Shown here: in pieces, positions 1-7,292 of the stretch
How the letters are laid out: each line of letters starts with the position of its first letter
Numbering within the stretch: position 1 is the stretch's first letter
DNA from: Thermostichus sp047461615
Lineage (GTDB): Bacteria; Cyanobacteriota; Cyanobacteriia; Thermostichales; Thermostichaceae
DNA length: 32,530 nucleotides
Reading direction: 5' to 3'
Assembly: GCF_047461615.1 (NCBI RefSeq)
Contig: NZ_JANSHI010000022.1
Location: 1 to 32,530 of the forward strand
Program-made: the position numbers and the translations under genes
Notes under the pieces: model-generated
Told to the model about the DNA's origin: nothing
The model's input: the letters and a program-made list of their open reading frames with translations, nothing else
The model's database searches: none

Positions 1-199
1 GGCCATTCGCCAAACCGTCCCTCTAGCCGCCATTGCCCGCGACCAAATTCAAGACTTGAAGGCATGGGCTGCTGAGTCGGGAGCTCGAACCGCCTCCCAG
101 GATCAACGGTTGGTTCAAGAGCTGCAAACCCTGGCTCAAAAGAGAGGACTAGGCCCCATTGAAGTCGATAGCCCCTCTTCCGCCCTGAAAGACCTATAG
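1..199 (+). CDS. C-terminal end of an unrecognised protein (partial)
   Basis: An open frame enters from the left edge (first full codon at position 2) and ends at TAG 197-199, giving the last 65 residues of a protein. The tail is hydrophilic and probably helical, rich in Gln, Ala, Lys and Arg, and ends in SSALKDL. There is no membrane segment or motif I can name. Cyanobacterial purF often follows purL, but this tail does not look like a PurL C-terminus, so I do not assign it. The gap to purF is 95 bp. The coding call rests on the uninterrupted frame and protein-like composition. Confidence 0.55.
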   Translation, partial: AIRQTVPLAAIARDQIQDLKAWAAESGARTASQDQRLVQELQTLAQKRGLGPIEVDSPSSALKDL

Positions 200-294
200 C
201 AACTTGGCAGTGACCTGCTCATCCCGGCGTAGTCGAGGGGGAAGGGGCTGGGCTCAGGCTAGACTGGTAGGTACAACCGGCAAGACGAGGATCC

Positions 295-1866
295 ATGGCA
301 GCAAAAGCGGGGGCAAGACCATCTCCGGCGGGGGGAGAGGAGCAGGAGTGGCCTGCCGGCTTTTGGAACAGCCAGGAGGAGCCCAAGGAGGCCTGTGGAG
401 TATTTGGCATTTTGGCCCCTGGGGAGGAGGTGGCCAGACTAGCCTACTTTGGGCTGTTTGCCCTGCAGCACCGCGGCCAAGAATCGGCGGGGATCGCCAC
501 TTTTGAAGGAGCCTTTTGCCGAGTACACAAGGCGATGGGCCTAGTTTCCCAAGTTTTCGACGAGGTAAACCTGGCCCAGCTCAGCGGCGACTTGGCAGTG
601 GGCCACACCCGCTACTCCACCACTGGCTCTAGCCGCGCGGCCAACGCTCAGCCGGTAATCGTGGAAAGCCGCCTGGGGCCGCTGGCTTTGGCCCACAACG
701 GCAACTTGGTCAATGCCGAAGAGCTGCGCAGAGAACTGGAAGCTGCCGACCGCCACCTCACCGGCAGCACCGACTCGGAGTGCATTGCCCACGCCATTGC
801 CCAGGCGGTCAATCAGGGCCAAGGGTGGGTAGAAGCCACCTGTCAGGCTCTGCGCCGCTGCCGTGGGGCTTTTAGCCTGGTCATCGGCACCCCCGAAGGG
901 CTGATTGGAGCGCGGGATCCCTACGGCGTGCGCCCGCTGGTGTTAGGACTTTTGAGCCGCAACCCCACCAGGCAGGAGCTGCTGCAGCCCCAGATGGTGG
1001 GCAGCCCTCATTGCCCCGAAGCCCCACGGTTACACTATGTCTTAGCCTCCGAGACCTGTGCTCTGGATATCATCGGAGCCGATTACCTGCGCCAGGTGGA
1101 GCCGGGGGAGCTGGTGTGGATTGACCGGCAGGGGCTGCAATCGGTGCGCTGGGCGGAGGCCAACCCTAAACTGTGCATCTTCGAGATGATCTACTTTGCC
1201 CGCCCCGATAGTTGCATGCATGGGGAAAGCCTCTACTCCTACCGGGTGCGGCTGGGAGAACAACTGGCCAGGGAAGCTCCGGCAGAGGCCGACTGGGTGA
1301 TCGCGGTGCCCGATTCCGGCACCCCGGCAGCCATTGGCTATGCCCGCCAGACAGGGATCCCCTACACCGAGGGGCTGATTAAAAACCGCTATGTAGGCCG
1401 CACCTTCATTCAGCCTACCCAGTCGATGCGGGAGCGGGGCATTCGCATGAAGCTCAACCCCCTGGAAGATGTGCTGCGGGGGAAGCGAATTGTTATTGTG
1501 GACGACTCGATTGTGCGCGGCACCACCAGCCAGAAAATCGTCAAGGCCCTGCGCCAGGCGGGGGCAACCGAAGTTCACATGCGTATCTCCAGTCCGCCGG
1601 TTACCCATCCCTGCTTCTACGGCATCGACACGGACAGCCAAGACCAGTTGATTGCCGCCAGGTATTCGGTGGCAGAAATTGCTGAGAAAATCGGGGTGGA
1701 CTCTTTGGCCTACTTGAGCTGGGAAGGCATGCTGGCGGCCACAGGCCAGGATCCCAATTCTTTTTGCTCTGCCTGCTTTACCGGCCACTACCCCATTCCT
1801 GTCCCAGAGGGGCTAAAGCGCTCCAAGCTCGCTCTGGAGACAGCAGCCAGCCGCAAAGATCGCTAG
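295..1866 (+). CDS. purF: Amidophosphoribosyltransferase (glutamine PRPP amidotransferase)
   Basis: This enzyme catalyses the first committed step of purine synthesis, making phosphoribosylamine from PRPP and glutamine in the cytoplasm. The 523-aa product has a short propeptide ahead of the nucleophile Cys34 in CGVFGI, so N-terminal processing is expected. The Ntn glutaminase domain fills about residues 34-270 (LQHRGQESAG, HTRYSTTG). The phosphoribosyltransferase domain follows, with PRPP loop IVIVDDSIVRGTTS near residues 398-411. Cysteines in PKLCIF, THPCFYG and FCSAC (near 490-493) match the four 4Fe-4S ligands of the Bacillus-type enzyme, so this should be an Fe-S, oxygen-sensitive form. 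ATG 295 was chosen because it gives a propeptide of plausible length. def follows 28 bp downstream, probably cotranscribed. Confidence 0.97.
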   Translation: MAAKAGARPSPAGGEEQEWPAGFWNSQEEPKEACGVFGILAPGEEVARLAYFGLFALQHRGQESAGIATFEGAFCRVHKAMGLVSQVFDEVNLAQLSGDLAVGHTRYSTTGSSRAANAQPVIVESRLGPLALAHNGNLVNAEELRRELEAADRHLTGSTDSECIAHAIAQAVNQGQGWVEATCQALRRCRGAFSLVIGTPEGLIGARDPYGVRPLVLGLLSRNPTRQELLQPQMVGSPHCPEAPRLHYVLASETCALDIIGADYLRQVEPGELVWIDRQGLQSVRWAEANPKLCIFEMIYFARPDSCMHGESLYSYRVRLGEQLAREAPAEADWVIAVPDSGTPAAIGYARQTGIPYTEGLIKNRYVGRTFIQPTQSMRERGIRMKLNPLEDVLRGKRIVIVDDSIVRGTTSQKIVKALRQAGATEVHMRISSPPVTHPCFYGIDTDSQDQLIAARYSVAEIAEKIGVDSLAYLSWEGMLAATGQDPNSFCSACFTGHYPIPVPEGLKRSKLALETAASRKDR

Positions 1867-1894
1867 CCAATGCTGGAGAGCCTGCGGAGGGAAC

Positions 1895-2446
1895 ATGACC
1901 TTGCGCCTGCGCCAACTGGGGGATCCCATCCTGACTCAAGTAGCTGAGCCGGTCACTGAGTTTGGAACGCCGGCTTTGCAAAACCTCATTGAAGAAATGC
2001 TTGCCACTTTGAAAGAGGCCCAGGGGGTGGGCTTGGCGGCTCCGCAGGTGGGATCCCCCCTCCAGGTCATCATTGTGGCCTCCCGTCCCAACCCTCGCTA
2101 TCCCGACGCTCCCCAGATGGAGCCGCTGGTGATGCTCAACCCCCGCCCCTTGGCTTTGAGCGACGAGCAGGTGCTGGGGTGGGAGGGCTGCTTGAGCGTG
2201 CCCAACTGCCGTGGCCTAGTGGCCCGTGCCCGCGAGGTGGAGGTGGAGTACTACACCCCAGAAGGTGTCCGGCAGAGAGTGACTTGGCAGGACTTCCCAG
2301 CACGGATTTTCCAGCACGAGTACGATCACCTCTTGGGCCGGTTGTTCCTGGATCGGCAGCCGCAGCAACTGCTGACGGAAGCTGAGTACCAGGCCCAGAT
2401 CCACAGCTTGGCCGCTGGCACAGAAGAGCAACAATTGCCACCCTGA
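1895..2446 (+). CDS. def: Peptide deformylase
   Basis: This enzyme removes the N-formyl group from nascent proteins at the ribosome exit. The 183-aa product carries all three family motifs: GVGLAAPQ at residues 44-51, EGCLSVP at 98-104 (Cys99 binds the metal) and HEYDH at 141-145 (two metal-binding His and the catalytic Glu). Length is normal for a bacterial deformylase. The ATG is preceded by a purine-rich GGAGGG stretch, a good ribosome-binding site, and lies 28 bp after purF, so it is probably read from the purF transcript. The C-terminal tail past about residue 160 is Gln-rich and poorly conserved in type. gltX converges from the right, with 36 bp between the two stops and no obvious strong terminator. 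Confidence 0.96.
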   Translation: MTLRLRQLGDPILTQVAEPVTEFGTPALQNLIEEMLATLKEAQGVGLAAPQVGSPLQVIIVASRPNPRYPDAPQMEPLVMLNPRPLALSDEQVLGWEGCLSVPNCRGLVARAREVEVEYYTPEGVRQRVTWQDFPARIFQHEYDHLLGRLFLDRQPQQLLTEAEYQAQIHSLAAGTEEQQLPP

Positions 2447-2482
2447 CAAAAGCCTGCAAAGGCAGAGCAGTCAGCGTCCTAG

Positions 2483-3928
2483 TCAGCCCACCACCTTCTG
2501 CACTGCCTGCAGCCGCCCCAAGGCCCAGCCTCGCCGGTGCAACAGGGCAAAAGAGGTCAGTAAATCTGGCCCCTGCAGCTCGCCGGTCAAGGCCGCCCGC
2601 AAACTTTTCATGAGCAAGCCCTTTTTCATCCCCTGGCTTTGGGCCACCTGGTCCACCAGTGGCTGCAGGCTCTCAGCAGTAACTGGCTGAGGCAGCTCGG
2701 CAGCAGCCAACGCAGATGCCATGGCTGCCATTGCCTCTGCCACTCCCGGCAAGCGCAACTGTTCCAGCGCAGGCAAGCTGTAGCTAAGGGGCTCTACGAA
2801 TAAAAAGCGACTTAGGGGAGGGGCCTCCGCCAGGCGGTCGATGCCGTCAGCCACCAGGCGAGCCACATCCTCTAGCCAACTGGAATCGGGCACCGATCCC
2901 AGGTCAAACCCCGCCGCCTGCCAAAAGGGGGTAAGCCGCTCCACCAGCTCCGCTGGCGAAAGCCGCTTGATGTACTGGCTGTTGAGCCAGTTCAGCTTGT
3001 CCCAGTCAAAGCGGGCAGCAGCCCGGTTGACTCGGTCAAAGTCAAACAGGGTAGCTGCTTTTTCCAACGAGAAAATTTCTTCCCCATCTGGGGGAGACCA
3101 ACTCAGCAAAGCCAAGTAATTTTTGAGGGCCTCGGGCAGAAAGCCCATTTGCTGAAACTCGGTTACCGAAGTGGCTCCATCCCGCTTGGAGAGCTTCTTC
3201 CCCTCTTGGTTTAGGATCAGGGGGGAATGGGCAAATTGCGGCGGTTCATACCCCAGCGCTCGGTAGAGCAAGATCTGCTTGGGCGTGTTGCCAATGTGGT
3301 CTTCGCCACGGATGACGTGGGTGATTCCCATGTCAATATCGTCTACCACCACTGCCAAGTTGTAGAGAGGGTAGCCATCCGCCCGCGCGATGACCATGTC
3401 CCCACCTAAGTCCTGGGTGTTCCAGGTAATGGGGCCGCGGATGAGATCCACCCACGAGACCTCCATCGGCTCCTCAATCTTAAACCGGATCACCGGCTGC
3501 CGCCCCTCAGCTTCGTAGGCCCGTCGCTGCTCCTCGGTGAGAAAACGGTGGCGGTTGTCGTAGCGGGGGGCTTTGCCAGCGGCCTTTTGGGCAGCCCGCA
3601 TGGCTTCCAGCTCCTCCTCAGTGACATAGCAGCGGTAGGCCAGCCCCCGATCCAGAAGCTGCTGCACCACTTCCCGGTAGCGCGCCATGCGGTTGGACTG
3701 GTAAATGGGCCCTTCGTCCCAGTCCAGCCCCAGCCAGGCCAGCCCCGCGAGGATATTACGGGTGTAGCGGGGGGAAGAGCGCTCGCGGTCAGTGTCTTCG
3801 ATGCGCAGGATGAACTGGCCACCATGGCGGCGGGCATAGAGCCAGTTGAACACTGCTGTCCGGGCTGTGCCAATGTGCAAGTTGCCAGTTGGGCTGGGGG
3901 CAAGGCGAACGCGAACACTCACAGGCAA
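2483..3928 (-). CDS. gltX: Glutamyl-tRNA synthetase
   Basis: A class I aminoacyl-tRNA synthetase charging tRNA-Glu; in cyanobacteria the product also feeds tetrapyrrole (chlorophyll, bilin) synthesis through glutamyl-tRNA reductase. The 481-aa protein begins with the standard active-site segment: PSPTGNLHIG at residues 11-20 holds the HIGH-type motif, and KLSKR at 245-249 is the KMSKS-type loop. Rossmann-fold signatures LRIEDTDRERS and RGEDHIGNTPKQ are intact. The helical anticodon-binding C-terminus has normal length. In cyanobacteria this enzyme is usually non-discriminating and also charges tRNA-Gln; I infer that from phylogeny, not from a residue. The ATG start places the first motif where other family members have it. 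Confidence 0.97.
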   Translation of the reverse strand: MPVSVRVRLAPSPTGNLHIGTARTAVFNWLYARRHGGQFILRIEDTDRERSSPRYTRNILAGLAWLGLDWDEGPIYQSNRMARYREVVQQLLDRGLAYRCYVTEEELEAMRAAQKAAGKAPRYDNRHRFLTEEQRRAYEAEGRQPVIRFKIEEPMEVSWVDLIRGPITWNTQDLGGDMVIARADGYPLYNLAVVVDDIDMGITHVIRGEDHIGNTPKQILLYRALGYEPPQFAHSPLILNQEGKKLSKRDGATSVTEFQQMGFLPEALKNYLALLSWSPPDGEEIFSLEKAATLFDFDRVNRAAARFDWDKLNWLNSQYIKRLSPAELVERLTPFWQAAGFDLGSVPDSSWLEDVARLVADGIDRLAEAPPLSRFLFVEPLSYSLPALEQLRLPGVAEAMAAMASALAAAELPQPVTAESLQPLVDQVAQSQGMKKGLLMKSLRAALTGELQGPDLLTSFALLHRRGWALGRLQAVQKVVG

Positions 3929-4139
3929 CGCTTCCTAAAGAGGGCATCCCGATCCTAGTCAGCATTGGGATCCCTTGTCATGTTGGAATCCGTATGCGGT
4001 TGCCAATCGAAGCAGTTTGGGTAGAATCCGCCTTAGCTGCCAGTCAAGCGGTAAGCTCCCCGGGGGTAAAGGTTGATGGGCAGCGCCCAGATTTTCCCGT
4101 GTTGAGGAACAAGCTGTAGCGTAAAGGGAATTACGGAAC

Positions 4140-4490
4140 ATGCGTCTAGCCTTGGCGATGGTTCTAGGGTGTTTAGCCGCCGGGATCCCGGCAAGGGGTG
4201 TCTTTGGCCAAATTGCCTATCCTTCTTACCCGGTGGGGAATACCTTGGATGAGATTCTGTTGGATAAGGGCAGGGAGGTGGATCCAGTGGCTTTCCCTGA
4301 AGAGGTGGTGCGCTCCCAGGCCAAGCGAGTCACTGCCTTCTTCACCGCTTTGCTAAACCAGCGCACCAACATCCCGCCCTTGCGCTCTTTGGATTTGCCT
4401 AGCCCCTATCAAGCCTCAGTTCGTACTCAGGCCGGCTATTACCGCGTCACCCAGACAGAGCCTGTTTTGGACGCTGAGATCCTCCGCTAG
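4140..4490 (+). CDS. Small secreted protein of unknown function
   Basis: A 116-aa product starting MRLALAMVLGCLAAGIPARG, a typical Sec signal peptide with a likely cleavage site near residue 23 (after VFG). The mature part is about 90 residues, mostly polar, with a helical stretch around EEVVRSQAKRVTAFFTALL and no cysteines. I recognise no domain. The start is supported by the signal peptide and by an AAGGGA stretch about 10 bases upstream. The 211 bp between it and the divergent gltX can hold both promoters. An inverted repeat lies right after the stop codon (4492-4533). Confidence 0.7.
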   Translation: MRLALAMVLGCLAAGIPARGVFGQIAYPSYPVGNTLDEILLDKGREVDPVAFPEEVVRSQAKRVTAFFTALLNQRTNIPPLRSLDLPSPYQASVRTQAGYYRVTQTEPVLDAEILR

Positions 4491-4491
4491 G

Positions 4492-4533
4492 CAAGCCGAG
4501 AGTGGAAAATCCAGAGAAGCTAAGATCGGCTTG
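4492..4533 (+). other. 8-bp inverted repeat between two small genes
   Basis: CAAGCCGA at 4492-4499 is exactly repeated in inverted form as TCGGCTTG at 4526-4533, with a 26-base loop. It begins two bases after the stop codon of the secreted protein and ends 18 bases before the next start. The right arm is followed by TAGCGTTTCT, which has only a weak T-run. It may act as a leaky terminator, an RNA-stability hairpin or a protein-binding site. Confidence 0.4.
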
Positions 4534-4551
4534 TAGCGTTTCTAGCTGCCT

Positions 4552-4779
4552 ATGCCGGCCCAACCCAAGGTGAAGGCTCCTCCTGAGGGTGTGGATCCCC
4601 GCCAATTCACTGCAGCTGATGTGGCAGCTATTGCAGAGCGACTGGAGCGCAACGAGTACCCTAACCTCTTCGACTGCCTGGAAGACTGGCGCCTACTGCA
4701 GGCCGTTGCTTTTTACTCTCCCAAGCTGGTGGCTCCTTATGCCCACTTGTTGGAGTGGGGAGAAGTGGATGAAGATTAG
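4552..4779 (+). CDS. Conserved-looking 75-aa cytoplasmic protein
   Basis: A compact acidic protein of 75 residues with no signal peptide or membrane segment. The core has an amphipathic helix (AADVAAIAERLERN) followed by YPNLFDCLEDWRLLQ and a final helical segment ending in EWGEVDED. It has the look of a conserved cyanobacterial hypothetical family, but I cannot name one. No Shine-Dalgarno sequence is evident before the ATG. It lies 61 bp behind the secreted protein on the same strand and converges with the DUF4404 gene. Confidence 0.65.
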   Translation: MPAQPKVKAPPEGVDPRQFTAADVAAIAERLERNEYPNLFDCLEDWRLLQAVAFYSPKLVAPYAHLLEWGEVDED

Positions 4780-4981
4780 AGCTGCCTCTGAGTTTCTCCT
4801 TCAGCCTGCTTGACCAGGTGGGCCTAGTCGGGGCAGGTCCAATTTGGCCAGCTTGGAATGGCTTTCTCGAAGGTCTTGGATCTTGCGGCTATTGGCGGCA
4901 CTCTGCTCGGGCGTCCAGGCCAGCAGTTTTTCTACCCGAATCCAAGCAGCCTTGGCTCCGGTTGTTCACTGCCTTTCGGAG

Positions 4982-5245
4982 CTACAAACCCATCCCTGCC
5001 AGCGTGTCGATCAGCTGCTCCAGGATCAGGGTGAGGTTGGGGTGAGAGGTTTCAAACAAGGCCAGTGCTTCTTCCAGGCGATCCTTTAGCCCTCGGTCTT
5101 GTTGGCTTCCCATCTCGGCCAGCAGCGCTTCCACTTCCCGACAGATGGCGGCAATTTGCTGCCGTTGCTTTTCCTCCAAGCCAGAGGCCTTTTGCAGCTC
5201 AACATCAAGATCATGCAGCAGCTTGCGCAGTCTTGATTCGGCCAT
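4982..5245 (-). CDS. DUF4404 family protein
   Basis: An 87-aa, almost wholly helical, charged protein starting MAESRLRKLLHDLDVELQ. The pattern of an N-terminal LRxLLxxLxxEL helix, a middle helix about VEALLAEM, and a C-terminal LxxLIDTLAGMGL helix matches my memory of DUF4404. Its function is unknown. A longer frame starts with TTG at 5275, but ATG 5245 was preferred because it begins exactly at the conserved first helix and has AAGGTGG about 13 bases upstream. The gene diverges from the SIMPL-domain gene, and their starts are about 240 bp apart. Confidence 0.75.
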   Translation of the reverse strand: MAESRLRKLLHDLDVELQKASGLEEKQRQQIAAICREVEALLAEMGSQQDRGLKDRLEEALALFETSHPNLTLILEQLIDTLAGMGL

Positions 5246-5485
5246 TCTCAAGTCCCACCACCTTGCCCTAATCAAATCATACGGCTTGCCCGAGAATCTC
5301 AGAGGTGGAAGCGCCCTTAGCTAAGATAGGCAGCAACCTGGCTTCTGCTGCTCTGGGCCGATAGGGGATGGGGCAAGAACGCACCGTCTGGGTGAGGTGA
5401 GGGAACCGATGGTTGGGGCTTTTGTCCGACCGGCTAGAGGAGCGGTGGGAGTAAGCTGGGGGTGAACTCCTGGGGGGTGAAAGAA

Positions 5486-6238
5486 ATGAAGGGGGGCAAC
5501 AGCTGGAAAAGGAAGTGGGCGCCTTGGCTAGCTCTTGGGCTAGCGCTAGCCGTGTTAGCGTGGGGTGTGGTCGGCAGCAATGGAGGAGCGATGGCCAGTC
5601 CTGACAAAGGATCCCGAACGTTGACTGTAACCGGTCAGGGATCGGTTGCCGTGGAAACCTCAATTGCGGTGATCCGGCTAGGGGTAGTGATCCAAGGGGA
5701 TACGGCCCAATCTGTCCAACAGCAGCTGGCTGAGCGTTCGGAGCGGCTGGTCAACCGCCTCAAAGAGCTGCAGGTAAGCGCCCTGCAAACCACCGGCATT
5801 TCCCTCTATCCCCAATACGACTACCAAAAGAGCCCGCCTCGCCTGACAGGGATCCAGGGGCAAAACCGCTTCCAATTTGAGGTGCCCGTAGCCCGAGCAG
5901 GACAAGTGCTGGATGAAGCCGTGGCTGCTGGAGCCACCCAGGTGGAGTCGGTCAGCTTCCGAGCCAATGAGGCCGCCCTGTTGCAAGCACGCAGCCGGGC
6001 CCTAACCCAGGCTGTGGAAGATGCTCGACGCCAAGCCAGCGACGTGCTGGGGGCCTTGAACCTGAGCATCCGTTCCGTAGAAAGCATCCAGATTCACAGC
6101 GACAGCTATGTCCAACCCCCGGTTCCTCTGGCAGGCATGGGTGGAGCGGAGTATGCCCGCCTCCAGGCAGCCACCACGCCAGTAGAAGGGGGACAACAGA
6201 CAGTGCGCGCCCAAGTGACTCTTGAGATCCGCTACTAG
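5486..6238 (+). CDS. SIMPL (DUF541, YggE-like) domain periplasmic protein
   Basis: The 250-aa product has a signal anchor or signal peptide (basic KRK then a hydrophobic stretch from about residue 12 to 30, with AMAS as a possible cleavage site). It then opens with LTVTGQGSV, the typical first strand of SIMPL domains. The rest alternates strands and long helices (DTAQSVQQQLAERSERLVNR; LQARSRALTQAVEDARRQAS), as in YggE/BP26. Such proteins sit in the periplasm or outer envelope and are linked to oxidative-stress tolerance in E. coli, while their biochemical role is unclear. ATG 5486 has GGGGTGA about 8 bases upstream and is preferred over the in-frame GTG 5462. aroE follows after 46 bp. Confidence 0.88.
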   Translation: MKGGNSWKRKWAPWLALGLALAVLAWGVVGSNGGAMASPDKGSRTLTVTGQGSVAVETSIAVIRLGVVIQGDTAQSVQQQLAERSERLVNRLKELQVSALQTTGISLYPQYDYQKSPPRLTGIQGQNRFQFEVPVARAGQVLDEAVAAGATQVESVSFRANEAALLQARSRALTQAVEDARRQASDVLGALNLSIRSVESIQIHSDSYVQPPVPLAGMGGAEYARLQAATTPVEGGQQTVRAQVTLEIRY

Positions 6239-6284
6239 CTGCTCTCCCGCGCTTGTCAAGACGTTGAAGTCGAGAGGGATAGGA

Positions 6285-7157
6285 GTGGAAAGACGCATTT
6301 CGGGAAGCACGCAGCTGCTGGGCCTAGTTGGGGATCCGGTAGCCCACAGCCTCTCCCCAGCGATGCACAACGCCGCTTTGGCGGCCATGGGAGAAGACTA
6401 CTGCTATGTGCCCTTTCCGGTGAGGGCAGAGCGCTTGGCGGTGGCGGTGGCAGGGCTTGCAGCCATCGGGGTGCGAGGGTTTAACGTAACGATTCCTCAC
6501 AAGCAGGCCATTCTGCCTTTGCTTAGCCAGGTGGAAACGCGGGCGGCAGCGGTGGGAGCGGTGAACACCGTCTACGCCTTGCCCGAGGGAGGCTGGGGTG
6601 GCACCAACACCGACATCGACGGCTTTGTTCAACCTTTGCTGGGTTTAGAGAAAGGGATCCCTGTCCTAGTCCTGGGATCTGGCGGGGCGGCGCGGGCGGC
6701 CATCCAGGGCTGTTGGGAGTTGGGGCTGGGGCCAGTGCGGGTGGCTGGGCGATCCCTTGAGAAGTTACAGGCCCTGCAGCAAACCTGGCCGCAGCTGGAG
6801 ACGCTAAGCTGGGCCGAGCTGGATCGCCGCTTGCCCGAAACTCGCCTTGTGGTCAACACTACCCCCGTGGGCATGCAGAAGCCGGGCTCTGCTACTGAAC
6901 TTTCCCCTCTTAGCTCGGAACAACTGGCCCTATTGCCTGCCGGCGCCGTTGTTTATGACCTCATCTATGTACCGGATCCCACGCCGCTGCTGCGCATGGC
7001 AGCTGAGCTGGGCCACACCCCCATCAGTGGTCTGGAGATGCTGGTTCACCAGGGGGCCAAAGCTCTCTCCCTCTGGCTGGGGGGCAAGCCTGTGCCGGTG
7101 GAGGTAATGCGGCAGGCAGCTCGACAGCAGTTGGCTAAGTACCGAATTGGGTCTTGA
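6285..7157 (+). CDS. aroE: Shikimate dehydrogenase
   Basis: This enzyme reduces 3-dehydroshikimate to shikimate with NADPH in the shikimate pathway to aromatic amino acids. The product has about 290 residues. Near the N-terminus GLVGDPVAHSLSPAMHN is the substrate-binding signature. NVTIPHK contains the catalytic Lys, GAVNTV and GTNTDIDG are the further active-site motifs, and VLGSGGAARA is the NADP-binding glycine loop. The C-terminal GLEMLVHQGAKA helix is standard. The frame is open back to TTG 6222 inside the previous gene, but GTG 6285 fits the family N-terminus and has a purine-rich GAGAGGGATAGGAG stretch directly upstream. Confidence 0.96.
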   Translation: MERRISGSTQLLGLVGDPVAHSLSPAMHNAALAAMGEDYCYVPFPVRAERLAVAVAGLAAIGVRGFNVTIPHKQAILPLLSQVETRAAAVGAVNTVYALPEGGWGGTNTDIDGFVQPLLGLEKGIPVLVLGSGGAARAAIQGCWELGLGPVRVAGRSLEKLQALQQTWPQLETLSWAELDRRLPETRLVVNTTPVGMQKPGSATELSPLSSEQLALLPAGAVVYDLIYVPDPTPLLRMAAELGHTPISGLEMLVHQGAKALSLWLGGKPVPVEVMRQAARQQLAKYRIGS

Positions 7158-7292
7158 CCCCAGAAGATGCGGAAGTCGGGGGATGTCGAGTTCTGGCGGT
7201 GTTGTCCTTTGGCTTGGCTAGGCGGGAACAATTGCCTTTGGTTTGCCGATCTCTAGGGAGAGACGGGGCTAAGGCTTCTGTAGGAGTTAAGG

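Noticed and set aside
1042..1788. 248-codon minus-strand open frame opposite purF
   Set aside because: It is an antisense shadow of a firmly identified gene in GC-rich DNA; the translation is Pro/His/Gly-rich with no domain.
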